Below are positions 1-8,400 of a stretch of DNA of 22,033 nt, in pieces. The stretch covers positions 1-22,033 of the forward strand of contig JAEXQJ010000112.1 of the NCBI GenBank assembly GCA_023438785.1, read 5' to 3'. The stretch comes from Pseudomonadota bacterium (GTDB lineage: Bacteria > Myxococcota_A > Polyangia > Fen-1088). The notes beneath the pieces are model-generated. The model worked only from the letters and a program-made list of their open reading frames with translations, was not told the DNA's origin and searched no databases. How positions within the stretch are numbered: position 1 is the stretch's first letter; every line of letters starts with the position of its first letter. Position numbers and translations under genes: made by a program.

Positions 1-161
1 CGCCCGGCTGTCGCCCCGCCGGCGCCAGCCCCTCCCGCTGCGCCAGCTTTGCTGCCGCCGCCACCCTCGGGGCCGCTCTCGCCCGACCCAGATGAGCAGG
101 CCATGAGGAGCAGCGCACTCGCGAAAACGACGGAACCCATCGGTAGTACACTTGGCTTCAT
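1..161 (-). CDS. Lipoprotein, N-terminal part only (runs off left edge)
   Basis: Read on the minus strand from ATG at 161, the frame stays open to the window edge (53 codons). The first residues are MKPSVLPMGSVVFASALLLM, then Ala-Cys: a lipoprotein signal peptide with lipobox L-M-A-C, so the mature protein should be lipidated on Cys22 and anchored in the cell envelope. After the Cys comes a flexible run almost wholly Gly, Ala and Ser, a common spacer in myxobacterial lipoproteins. An internal ATG at 140 (codon 8) is an alternative start, but it leaves no basic residue in the n-region, so 161 is preferred. It is divergent from the gene at 241, with 79 bases between the starts. The functional domain lies outside the window, so no role can be given. 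Confidence 0.75.
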   Translation of the reverse strand, partial: MKPSVLPMGSVVFASALLLMACSSGSGESGPEGGGGSKAGAAGGAGAGGATAG

Positions 162-240
162 GCCAGCTACTGTCACGGGGGCGCGGACGTTGTGATGGAA
201 AGGTCAGCGCGCCTCACATGACTCACGTTGGGACCCGCTC

Positions 241-1257
241 ATGAGCAGGCGCACGGGCGCGCTGGCGGTCTGCGCCCTTCTGCTTGCGATGGGTCAAAGT
301 CGGGCTGGCCAGGAGGCGCCCGCGGTGGCGCTCGAGTATTCCGCCGTCTCCGAGTGCCCCGACGCGGCAGAGTTCAGGGCCACCGTCGTGGGCAGGTTGG
401 GATACGACGCGTTCAGGGAGGGTGTGTCGAGCCGCGTTGCCGTCGACATCGCGCCCCGCGAGCACGGCCTCGAGGGCCGCATTGAGTGGCGGGACGCAGA
501 GGGCAACTGGGAAGGGGATCGGACGTTCCCCTCGCGGACCGATGACTGCCGTGAGCTCGCGCGGGCCATGGCGTTTGCGCTCGCGTTGCAGATCCAGTTC
601 TCGGCGGACCAGCACACCCCCGCGGAAGCCAACGCGCCGGCGCCCGCCGGAACCGAGCCCGCGACGCAGGCCCCGGTGGCCGCGGCGGCGCCGCCCGCGC
701 CGGCGAGCAAACCGCCGGAGGTGACTGGCCCGAACCAGGCAGTGGAAACACCAGAGCCCGGCGTGCGGCCCACAATCATCGTGGGCGGTGGTGCCTTGGG
801 CGGGTTCGGCCTGTCACCCGGCGTGGTGCCTCACGCTCGCCTCTTCGGCAGCCTGGCCTGGCCCCTCTGGGCCCTGGAGCTGGCGGCCGAGATCACCCTG
901 CCCGCCACCATTCGGCGCGAGGATGGCGCGGGGTTCTCGCACCAGCAGATACTGGTGACCGGGGCCGGCTGCGGGACGCTCCAGCCGTGGAGCCTGTGTG
1001 TGGTCGCCAAGGCCGGGCAGGTCCGCATCGTCGGCCGAGACATCGACGCGCCCGCCTCTCCCTCGGGGCTGGCCCTGCAGACAGGAATGCGCCTCGCTAT
1101 CTCGCAGTCTTTCTGGGACCGCGCCTACGTGGCCGCGTACGTGGAGGGGCTGGCCATGCTCACCCGCTGGAGGGTGAATCTGGATCGGAATCTGGTGTGG
1201 ACGTCACCTCGCTTCGCCGAGACTCTGGGCCTCGACGTCGGCGTGCGCTTTCCATGA
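241..1257 (+). CDS. Exported protein of unknown function with C-terminal beta-rich region
   Basis: 338 residues. A Sec signal peptide is visible (SRR n-region, hydrophobic ALAVCALLLAM, likely cleavage near residue 23). Residues 24-125 form a small domain with the pattern E-C-P-x-A-x-x-F and two Cys (39, 103). Residues 126-175 are a Pro/Ala-rich linker. Residues 176-338 are Gly- and aromatic-rich with alternating hydrophobic residues and end ...VGVRFP, which resembles strands of an outer-membrane barrel. I recall this two-part arrangement from myxobacterial hypothetical proteins, but I cannot name a family. Its TGA overlaps an in-frame ATG of the next gene (ATGA at 1254), so the two are probably cotranscribed. 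Location in periplasm or outer membrane is inferred. The ATG at 241 is chosen because the signal peptide begins there; the Shine-Dalgarno is weak (GGGA). Confidence 0.75.
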   Translation: MSRRTGALAVCALLLAMGQSRAGQEAPAVALEYSAVSECPDAAEFRATVVGRLGYDAFREGVSSRVAVDIAPREHGLEGRIEWRDAEGNWEGDRTFPSRTDDCRELARAMAFALALQIQFSADQHTPAEANAPAPAGTEPATQAPVAAAAPPAPASKPPEVTGPNQAVETPEPGVRPTIIVGGGALGGFGLSPGVVPHARLFGSLAWPLWALELAAEITLPATIRREDGAGFSHQQILVTGAGCGTLQPWSLCVVAKAGQVRIVGRDIDAPASPSGLALQTGMRLAISQSFWDRAYVAAYVEGLAMLTRWRVNLDRNLVWTSPRFAETLGLDVGVRFP

Positions 1258-1280
1258 GAGACTCACTGGACGGCCTGACC

Positions 1281-2300
1281 ATGCGACACGGACGACCGAA
1301 CAACCCAAGGCTGCTCGCCGGCCGCGTGGCGGCGCTGTTGCTCGCTCTCCTGGCGGCCGGCTGCACGGACACCTTGGACGCCGGGCGAAGCATGCCGCAT
1401 GGTCTTCTTCCTGTGGACGAACGAAACCCCGTCGTCCTCCTCAACGATGGCGCCTACGACAACTGGCAAGGGGAGTACGCGCTGCTGCTCGCGAACGGCG
1501 GAGGACTGCAACTGGTCGGCATCATCGTGGTCACGAGCCCACCGCGGCCGACAATCGAAGACAACATCGCGGGCTGGCGTGGACTGGTTGCGGCCGCGCG
1601 GGCGAGCGGGATGCGGAACGTCCCCAGTCCGCGATCGAGCGTCGGGTCCGCGCTCAAGCGTCCGGCCAGCGGTGACATGGATGAGACCGTCCCCAACGAC
1701 TCTGAAGGCGCGCAGTTCATCATTGACGCGTCGAAGACGTACAGTCTTCCCTATCGGCCGCTCGTGGTGCTGACGGGAGGGCCGCTGACCGCCGTGGCGG
1801 AGGCCTATCTCAAGGACCACGCGGTCGTGGACCGCGTCGTGATCGTGTCTTCGCTGGGGACCCTCACTGCATCTGGCGCGGCCATGGGCGCGCCGAACGG
1901 CGAAATGGACCCATGGGCCGATGCGATCGTCGCCGCCAAGTTTCGCTACATCCAGGTCAGCGCCTTCTACGATCAGGCGACCGACGTGCCGGCCGAGCGC
2001 CTGACCGAGCTCTCCGACGGCAATGCCTTCAAGGCCTGGATCGCGGCCAAGCAACCCAGCATCTACGGTTTGGCCAAGGCGGCCGATCAGGTCGCGGTCG
2101 CGGCGGTCGGGATCCCGAGTTTCGTGCTTCGCGCGGATCGCGTGTCGCCCACCGGGTCGGTGGCAGCCGGTGCGACGACCGGGCCCGCTCTCGCACAAAA
2201 CCCGACCGGGGCGGGATGGCTGGTGACCGAGAGCGCGGGGGCCGCGGCCACGGCCCGCTTCTGGGAGCTGCTTGCGGATCCCAAGACCTTCCAGCCCTGA
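1281..2300 (+). CDS. Nucleoside-hydrolase-like lipoprotein
   Basis: 339 residues from ATG 1281. An ATG at 1254 overlapping the previous stop is also possible, but 1281 gives a normal signal peptide with basic n-region, hydrophobic LLAGRVAALLLALLAAGC and lipobox Cys28. The mature part resembles the inosine-uridine nucleoside hydrolase fold: VVLLNDGAYDN at 51-61 sits where the family has the calcium-binding D-T-D-P-G-x-D-D motif, GGPLTAVAEAYL at 166-177 matches the GPLTN(L)A helix, N-G-E-M-D-P-W-A-D at 206-214 matches the substrate-facing N-x-E-F-N loop, and A-D-Q-V-A-V-A near 268-274 matches the H-D-P-L-A-V-A end motif. Asp56 and Asp60 are kept. The first Asp, the last Asp (Asn61) and the catalytic-site His (Ala268) are not. 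It may hydrolyse a nucleoside-like ligand in the envelope, or be a binding-only relative. Probably cotranscribed with the gene at 241. Confidence 0.7.
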   Translation: MRHGRPNNPRLLAGRVAALLLALLAAGCTDTLDAGRSMPHGLLPVDERNPVVLLNDGAYDNWQGEYALLLANGGGLQLVGIIVVTSPPRPTIEDNIAGWRGLVAAARASGMRNVPSPRSSVGSALKRPASGDMDETVPNDSEGAQFIIDASKTYSLPYRPLVVLTGGPLTAVAEAYLKDHAVVDRVVIVSSLGTLTASGAAMGAPNGEMDPWADAIVAAKFRYIQVSAFYDQATDVPAERLTELSDGNAFKAWIAAKQPSIYGLAKAADQVAVAAVGIPSFVLRADRVSPTGSVAAGATTGPALAQNPTGAGWLVTESAGAAATARFWELLADPKTFQP

Positions 2301-2326
2301 TGAGGACGGGCAACCTCTCGACGCCA

Positions 2327-2342
2327 ATCGAGATTCCTCGAT
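2327..2342. other. Short perfect hairpin after the nucleoside-hydrolase-like gene
   Basis: ATCGAG (2327-2332), loop ATTC, CTCGAT (2337-2342): a perfect 6-bp stem with a 4-base loop, 27 bases after the TGA at 2300. No T-run follows, so it is not a classic intrinsic terminator. It may still stabilise the 3' end of the message. The rest of 2301-2455 shows no gene. Confidence 0.3.
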
Positions 2343-2455
2343 CACGGCGATGGCCGCCTGACGCCGGTGACGCGACAACCTGGGCCGGGCGTGCGATTTC
2401 AGTGAACAGTCGCTAGACCCGAGACAATAGTCGATGGAGCCTCCTGGTTGATCGC

Positions 2456-3007
2456 ATGAGCTACCTTCGTCTCGTCCATTCCGCTCCGCCCGCGCCGACG
2501 CCGGAGAGCGCCTGTGTCGAGGCCTTCGATCGAGAGCTCGACTACGTCTTCGCGTGCCTGCGCCGATTGGGGGCCGCGCCGTTCGAGCTTGAGGATCTCG
2601 CACATGAGGTCTTCATCGTGCTGCATCAGAACTGGGCGATCATGGACACCAGCCGCCCGCTCCGGCCGTACATCTTCGGCGTGGCCTTCCGGATCGTCTG
2701 CGCGCACCGACGCAAGCGCGCGCGAGAGATCCCCCAGGCAGCCCTGGATGCCGACGACCGCGGCGCGGGCCCCGAGGGTCTCCTGCAGGACAAGGAAGCG
2801 CTGTCGCTTCTACTGGCCGCTCTCGAAGCCGTGCCACTGCCACGTCGAGCGGTGGTCATCATGCACGAGCTCGATGAGGTTCCCATGGACGAGGTCGCGC
2901 GCCGGCTGTCCATCAGTCGCTTCGGGGCCTACGCGAGGTTGCGTAAGGGCCGAAGGGAGTTGGCCGCCGCCGTCCGGAAGCTCGTGAGTGGAGGAGTACG
3001 AAAATGA
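2456..3007 (+). CDS. RNA polymerase sigma-70 family factor, ECF type
   Basis: 183 residues, the usual size of an ECF sigma factor with only regions 2 and 4. Region 2 covers about residues 22-80: Y-V-F-A-C-L-R-R-L, then E-L-E-D-L-A-H-E-V-F (the region 2.2 core-binding helix, normally D-A-E-D-L-x-Q-E-x-F), then R-P-Y-I-F-G-V-A-F-R-I (region 2.3/2.4, -10 recognition). Region 4 covers about residues 115-178: LPRRAVVIMHELDEVPMDEV, followed by a helix-turn-helix A-R-R-L-S-I-S-R-F-G-A-Y-A-R-L-R-K-G-R that would read the -35 element. Its stop overlaps the next ATG (ATGA at 3004-3007), so it is translationally coupled to its likely regulator. The start at 2456 has no good Shine-Dalgarno (GGAG lies 16 bases upstream). 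Regulon and inducing signal are unknown. Confidence 0.9.
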   Translation: MSYLRLVHSAPPAPTPESACVEAFDRELDYVFACLRRLGAAPFELEDLAHEVFIVLHQNWAIMDTSRPLRPYIFGVAFRIVCAHRRKRAREIPQAALDADDRGAGPEGLLQDKEALSLLLAALEAVPLPRRAVVIMHELDEVPMDEVARRLSISRFGAYARLRKGRRELAAAVRKLVSGGVRK

Positions 3008-3669
3008 CGCCCAACGTGGATTTCGATCTGGATGCGCTGCTGGAGCGCGGAAGGGTCATCCCGCCTGTGCCGGACGTGGTCCGTGCCCGTTCGCTCGCCC
3101 GCGCCCGTGCTGCCGCAGAAAACGTAAAGGCCCGCCCCGAGCTGATGCCCGCGGCGCGACGACGTGGTCTGACCATTGCGTTGGCGGCTTCGGTCGCCTT
3201 TGCCGTTCTCGCGGCAACCACGGTGGCCGCCTTTCGCGGCCGAACGCCTCAGGCCGTGGAGCCACCGCGGCCGAATCCCGTCGTCGCCACGCGGGCTCCT
3301 GCGCTGCAGCCGCCGGCCCCGGTTGCGGTGCCCACCGTGCCATCACCCGCGCCCGCTCCCCATGGTGTCTCGGTGGACAGACCACGCCGTCCGCCTACCG
3401 TACAGGAGTCCTACGCGGCCGAGTTGGAGCTGCTTCACCGCGCCCAGACCGCGCACGCGGGGCGCGACTTCGTGGCCGCGTTGGCCTTGCTCGCCGAGCA
3501 TGGACGACGCTTTCCGAACGGGCGTCTGGCCGAGGAGCGGGAGGCGTTGCACGTGCGGGCGCTGATGGGTTTCGGACGAATCAATGAAGCCCGTCGCGCC
3601 GCCGCGGCATTTGCCGAGCGCTTCCCGCGTAGCGTGCTGCTGCCGCGCCTGGCGAGTGAGCTGCAGTAG
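3004..3669 (+). CDS. Single-pass membrane partner of the sigma factor with C-terminal TPR-like helices
   Basis: 221 residues. The cytoplasmic N-terminus (1-53) is rich in Arg and Ala. One membrane helix spans about 55-77 (GLTIALAASVAFAVLAATTV). A Pro-rich linker covers 84-131, and a helical region at about 136-217 has a TPR-like pattern (A-E-L-E-L-L-H-R-A-Q... F-P-N-G-R... E-A-R-R-A-A-A-A-F-A-E-R-F-P). The overlap with the sigma gene, together with the membrane topology, suggests an anti-sigma factor that senses an envelope signal through its outer domain. It has no Cys at all, so it is not a zinc-binding (ZAS-type) anti-sigma. The role is inferred from position and topology. Its stop is one base from the end of the convergent recD gene, so there is no room for a separate terminator. 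Confidence 0.7.
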   Translation: MTPNVDFDLDALLERGRVIPPVPDVVRARSLARARAAAENVKARPELMPAARRRGLTIALAASVAFAVLAATTVAAFRGRTPQAVEPPRPNPVVATRAPALQPPAPVAVPTVPSPAPAPHGVSVDRPRRPPTVQESYAAELELLHRAQTAHAGRDFVAALALLAEHGRRFPNGRLAEEREALHVRALMGFGRINEARRAAAAFAERFPRSVLLPRLASELQ

Positions 3670-3670
3670 A

Positions 3671-5476
3671 TCAGCCGAGCTTTTCCGCCATGCCTGACGA
3701 GCGGGCGAGCGTGTTGCCGGCGCCGGCGGCCAGGACCGGCAGGCTGCCGCACACGGTGACCGAGGTGCGGGCGCGCGTCACGGCCGTGTAGAGCAGCTCG
3801 CGCGAGCACAGGGGCAGGGGCACGTCGGGCAGGAGCAGCAGGATGTGCTCGTGTTCCGAGCCCTGCGCCTTGTGCACGGTGAGCGCGAAGGCCAGTTGCA
3901 GCGATTCGCCCAGCACGTCGGGATCGAAGGCGACCCAGCGCGCGCCTTCACCCGCCGGCGAAGCGGCACGAAACACGGCCATGGGGCGAGCCGCCCGACC
4001 GCCCTCGCGCACCAGTGCCACCAGACCCTGATCGCCATTCCACAGCCCGCGCTCGTAGTCGTTGTGCACGATCATCACCGGCTCGCCCGCCGCAAGCCCG
4101 GAGCTGCCCGCGTGGCGCTCGTGCAGCAGGCGGTTAACCTCGCGCACGCCGGTCGCGCGCTCGCGCGTGAGGCAGAGGATGCGTCCCCGCTGCAGTTGGG
4201 TGTGCAGTCGGCTCAGCCGCGCGGCATCGTCGTCGGAGAAACCCGCCGGACCGAACTCGTACTCGTGCGCGCACAGGACCTGCCAGTCGGGGTGATCCAG
4301 CAGGCGAGCGTGCCAGCGGGCGAGCAGGGCGTGCCGCTCGGCCGCGGCGACGATCTCGACGCCGGCGAAGTCGACCGCCTGGGCCCGGGGACGCTCGTCG
4401 AGCAAGGCGGGCAGGCGCTCGCTCTGTCCCTGGCGCAGGGCCGCGGCCATCTCGGCGATGCGGCGTCCGGCGCTCTGTGCGCTGTCCATGCGAAAACCAC
4501 GCGTCAGGCGCACGGCCAGCGGCGCCAGATCGCGGAACACGGCGCCGGCCTCGATGGAGGGCAGTTGATCGGCATCGCCCAGAAGCACGACGACCGCGTC
4601 GTCGCGCAACGAGCGCAGCAGGCGATCCATGAGGAAGAGATCGATCATCGAGCCTTCGTCCACGATCAGGGCGCGTGCGGCCAGGCGGTTGTTTTCGTGA
4701 TGCAGGAACGAGCCGCGCGACCAGCCCAGCAGACGGTGCAGCGTCTGGGCCGGCGGGCACGCGGCGAGCAGGCTCTGATCCGCATCGTCGGCCAGGGCGG
4801 CGAGCCCGGCACGTAGCGATTCCTGCAGGCGGTTGGCGGCCTTGCCCGTGGGCGCGGCCAGGGCCAGTCCGCCCGCCGGCACGCCCAGGCGCACGAGCCC
4901 GCGCGCGATGTGCACGGCGATGGTGGTCTTGCCCGTCCCCGGGCCGCCGCTGATGACGGTGAGGGTACGCCCCAGGGCCGCGGCCACCGCCGCCTGCTGC
5001 TCGGGGCTGGGCAAGGGGCGCGCACCCTCGAAGAGCGAGGCCAGCACGGCCTGCACCTGGGCGGCCGCGAAGGGGGCTGGTCGCCCATGGCGCGTCTTCA
5101 CCGCCGTCGCCACCTGGTCCTCGCAGGCCAACAGACGCTCGTGATACAGGTTCGCGCCGTCGAGGATGAGCGGCTTGCGTTCGCCTGGCTGGCCCACCAA
5201 CGAGGTCGCCCGGGCCAGGATCTCGCGATCCCCGGGGCTCACCGGCATGCGCGTGTTGCCTTGGGCGACCGTGGCCAGCGAGCGCGCCAGCACGGCCATG
5301 AGCTCCTGCCGCTCCGTGCCTGACAGCCCCTCGGCCATCTGCGACAACTGCCAAACCAGGAAGGCGTGCTCGTCGCCCAGATCGGCCTCACGGAGCTGGG
5401 CGAGTACGGGCAGCACCTCGGCGCCTGTGCTGCCCAGAGGGGAGAGCCGCGGGCCGGAGAAGGAATCGCTGATCAT
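3671..5476 (-). CDS. recD: RecBCD enzyme subunit RecD (exodeoxyribonuclease V alpha chain)
   Basis: 601 residues, close to E. coli RecD (608). RecD is the 5'-to-3' SF1B helicase motor of RecBCD. Visible motifs: Walker A ISGGPGTGKTT at 175-185; motif Ia AAPTGKAANRL at 207-217; TLHRLLGW at 245-252; Walker B/motif II I-V-D-E-G-S-M at 271-277 (Asp273-Glu274); motif III LLGDADQLPSIEAGAVF at 298-314; motif V TVHKAQGSE at 533-541; motif VI YTAVTRAR at 563-570. The N-terminal 1-150 is the RecD domain that contacts RecB and RecC. The start ATG overlaps the recB stop (ATGA, 5473-5476), so it is last in the recC-recB-recD order. The only oddity is Gly for the usual Ala in DEASM. The end abuts the convergent gene at 3669. 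Confidence 0.96.
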   Translation of the reverse strand: MISDSFSGPRLSPLGSTGAEVLPVLAQLREADLGDEHAFLVWQLSQMAEGLSGTERQELMAVLARSLATVAQGNTRMPVSPGDREILARATSLVGQPGERKPLILDGANLYHERLLACEDQVATAVKTRHGRPAPFAAAQVQAVLASLFEGARPLPSPEQQAAVAAALGRTLTVISGGPGTGKTTIAVHIARGLVRLGVPAGGLALAAPTGKAANRLQESLRAGLAALADDADQSLLAACPPAQTLHRLLGWSRGSFLHHENNRLAARALIVDEGSMIDLFLMDRLLRSLRDDAVVVLLGDADQLPSIEAGAVFRDLAPLAVRLTRGFRMDSAQSAGRRIAEMAAALRQGQSERLPALLDERPRAQAVDFAGVEIVAAAERHALLARWHARLLDHPDWQVLCAHEYEFGPAGFSDDDAARLSRLHTQLQRGRILCLTRERATGVREVNRLLHERHAGSSGLAAGEPVMIVHNDYERGLWNGDQGLVALVREGGRAARPMAVFRAASPAGEGARWVAFDPDVLGESLQLAFALTVHKAQGSEHEHILLLLPDVPLPLCSRELLYTAVTRARTSVTVCGSLPVLAAGAGNTLARSSGMAEKLG

Positions 5477-8400
5477 GGCAGCCCCCAGAATTCCCGGCCC
5501 AACATGGCCGCTTGCCAGTCCAGCAGGGTGGCCCAGTCAGGACGGCGGAAGTACAGGCCGCTTGCTTGGTCGTCTGCCCGGCGGCCGCGCAGAAAGCAGT
5601 ACAGCACGCCGCCGAAGCGCTCCTCGAAGCGGGCGGGTCCGTCGATGCCCGCCATGCGTAGCACGGCCAGGGCGTACAAGCGGGCTTGGATTTCGTAGTT
5701 GCGCTCGCAGTGGCCGCGCACGGTATCGGAATCCCAGGCCGGCAGGCCGTCGCCCTTCCAGTCGCACACGTAGATGCGCCCCTGGTGCTCAAACAGGAAA
5801 TCCACGAACCCCTTCACCAAGCCGCGCTCCACCGTCCAGCGCCGACCAAGAGGTGCACCCGCGCCGAGCAAGGGATGGTCGGCCTCGGGAATGGGGTAGA
5901 GGAACTCGCACTCGCGCAGGGCCCTGTCCACGCTGGCCAAAGAACGCAGGGGCACGTCGCCGAGTTGCACGGGCGTGGTCAGGGTGGTGTGCACCAGGCG
6001 CGCCGCGGCCGGCAGCCAACGCTCGTCCCAGGCTTGCTGGCGGGCAATGCGCTGCAGATCGGCGCGGCTGTGCTCATACCAGCTTGGAAAATCCAGGCCA
6101 CGGGCCAGGGGCGAAAGGGGCAGCTCCTCGAGGAGGGCGTGCAGGAAGATGCCCGAATGGCGGCCCCGCGGCAGCTCGTCGTCGCTGCCCGTCGCTGCAG
6201 ACGCCGAGGGCTCGTTGCTGGCCGGGTGATCACCCGTCTCTTCCGCGGGCACGAATCCGCCGTGCTTGCTCTTCACCGCCGTGTACGACGTGACGAGAAA
6301 ACCGGCCCGCTCGCGACCGATGCGGGCGAAATCTCCGTCGGCCATCACGGGCCGCTGGGGCGGCGGCATCCAGGCCGTCACATCGGCGGTGGGGGCCTGC
6401 GCATCCGCGGCGGCGTCATCACAGGCAACCCAATGCAGCAGCGGATCGTCGCGCAGGGCGTGCAAGCGCTCATTGAGCAGCCTGTACGGCCCGTCGAGAC
6501 GCGACATCTGCGGCGGATAATGGGGCAGGTACAGACGGCTGCAGGCCCGGGTCAATCCAACGTACAGCACGCGCCGCTGCTCGTCCTGCTGTTCGACGGT
6601 CCAGCGCTTCTCCTCGGCCGCGGGCAGCCTGCCCACGTGGGCCACGCGCTGACCGCGCTTATCGTGCATGACGGCGAGGTCGGTTGGTTTGCGCACCTTG
6701 TGGCTGGTTCCGCCGTACAGGAAGACCACCTCCGCCTCCAGGCCCTTGGCCTTGTGCACGGTCATGATCTGCACGGCGTGGGCGTCCGTCTCCAGGCGCT
6801 GCATGTTGCCCTCGTGGCCGGGCGGCGGCCGCGTGCCCTCGACCCAGGCCGCCAGCCTGCCCACCAACTCGCGGAAGGTGCAATGGGTGTGGCTGGCCTC
6901 GCTCTGCAGAACCTCGAGCACGTGTTGCACGTTGGTCAAGGCGCGCTCGCCACCGCCCTGGAAGAGCAGCCGGCAGGTGATGCCGCTGTCGTCGAGCATG
7001 CGCGAAAACAGGGCCGGCAGATCCCCGCGTACGGCCAGGCGGTGCCATTCATTCAATGCGCGCAGCGGTTCCTGGTGCGGCTCCAGGTCGCCACACGTGG
7101 CCAGCTCGGGCAGGGAGAGGCCGAAGAAGGCGCTGAACAGGGCACGCGCCCGGCGGCCTCGATCGTGGGGTCGATCGAGCGCGCGCAACACATCGAGCAC
7201 GTCGCGCGCTTCGGCGCTCTGAAACAGGCCGTCCTGCTTGAAGAAGGCGAACGGGATCCCGGCGGCGCGCAGCACGTCGCCCAACTGGCGGCTCTCCCGG
7301 TTGGTGAAGGTCAGGATGAAGATGTCTTGGGCCTGCAGCCTGCGGGGCTCGCCCCCGTCGCTGACCAGGTGCGGGCGCTCGAAGAGCAGGTTGCGGATCT
7401 CGGCGATCACTCGAGCCTGCACGGCGGCGCGGGCCTGGGCCGCGCTGACCTTCTCGCCGCGAGCCTGCACATCGAAGACCACCAATCCGGGAGTCTCCTG
7501 CCCGTCGCTGTCGAGCAGGCGGCGGTTGCGACGGCCGCAGGTCACGGGCGTGTCGTAACCAATGTCACCGTCGGGACGGAAGAAGTCGCGCAGGATGGCG
7601 TTGTAGCCGTCGATGACACGCGCGCTGGAGCGGAAGTTTTCGCTCAGCTCCACGCGCGCCCCGCCCGCCTCGGCGATGGCCCGGCGGGCGCCCACGTAGG
7701 TGTGTACATCCGCGCCGCGGAAGGCGTAGATGGCCTGCTTGGGATCGCCGATCACGGTCAACACGTGCCGCGGGCTTTCGAAGAAGATGCGGCGGAAGAT
7801 GCTCCACTGCACCTCGTCGGTGTCCTGGAACTCGTCGATGAGGGCGTAGCGAAAGTGGTCGCGGAGGGTTTCGAGCAGCACGCGCGCCGAGCCGGACTCC
7901 AGCGCCTGAGCCACCAGCGTCAGCATGTCCTGGAAGTCGTACACGCCGGTCTGCTGCTTGTAGGCGCGCAGGCGGGCCTGCACCTCGGGCAGAAGGCGAT
8001 GGGCCAGGGCCGCGTGCAGGGAAGGGACGTGGCGGCACAGGGCACAGGCGCTGGCGTACAGACGGCCGAATTCGGGGTGCTGCGATAGCTTGGCCAGCTT
8101 GTCGACCAGATACTCCGCGCCGTCGCTGAGCCGCCCCAGCTCGGCCAGCGCGGCGGCCACGTCACGGTTGGCCGACACGGCCGTCACGTGGCCCAGGACC
8201 CTGACCGCCTTGAAGGCGGTCTGCGCATGCACGCCCGCCTTCTTGAGCCGTGCCAGGAGATCCTGGTCATCTCCGACCACCGGTGTCCAGCCTGCCAGGG
8301 CCGCGCGTGCCGCGTCTTCATCGAAGAGCGGCCGCAGGCCGTCGGGGCGCGCGGGAAAGAGCGAGGTTTGGTGTTCGTGACAATTACGCAGCAGCGTCTC

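Noticed and set aside
1263..2603. 446-codon minus-strand frame
   Set aside because: Arg-rich shadow antisense to the nucleoside-hydrolase-like lipoprotein and extending into the sigma gene; no motif.
5686..8088. 800-codon open frame on the plus strand
   Set aside because: It is the antisense shadow of recB. The high GC content removes stop codons, and the product has no recognisable domain.
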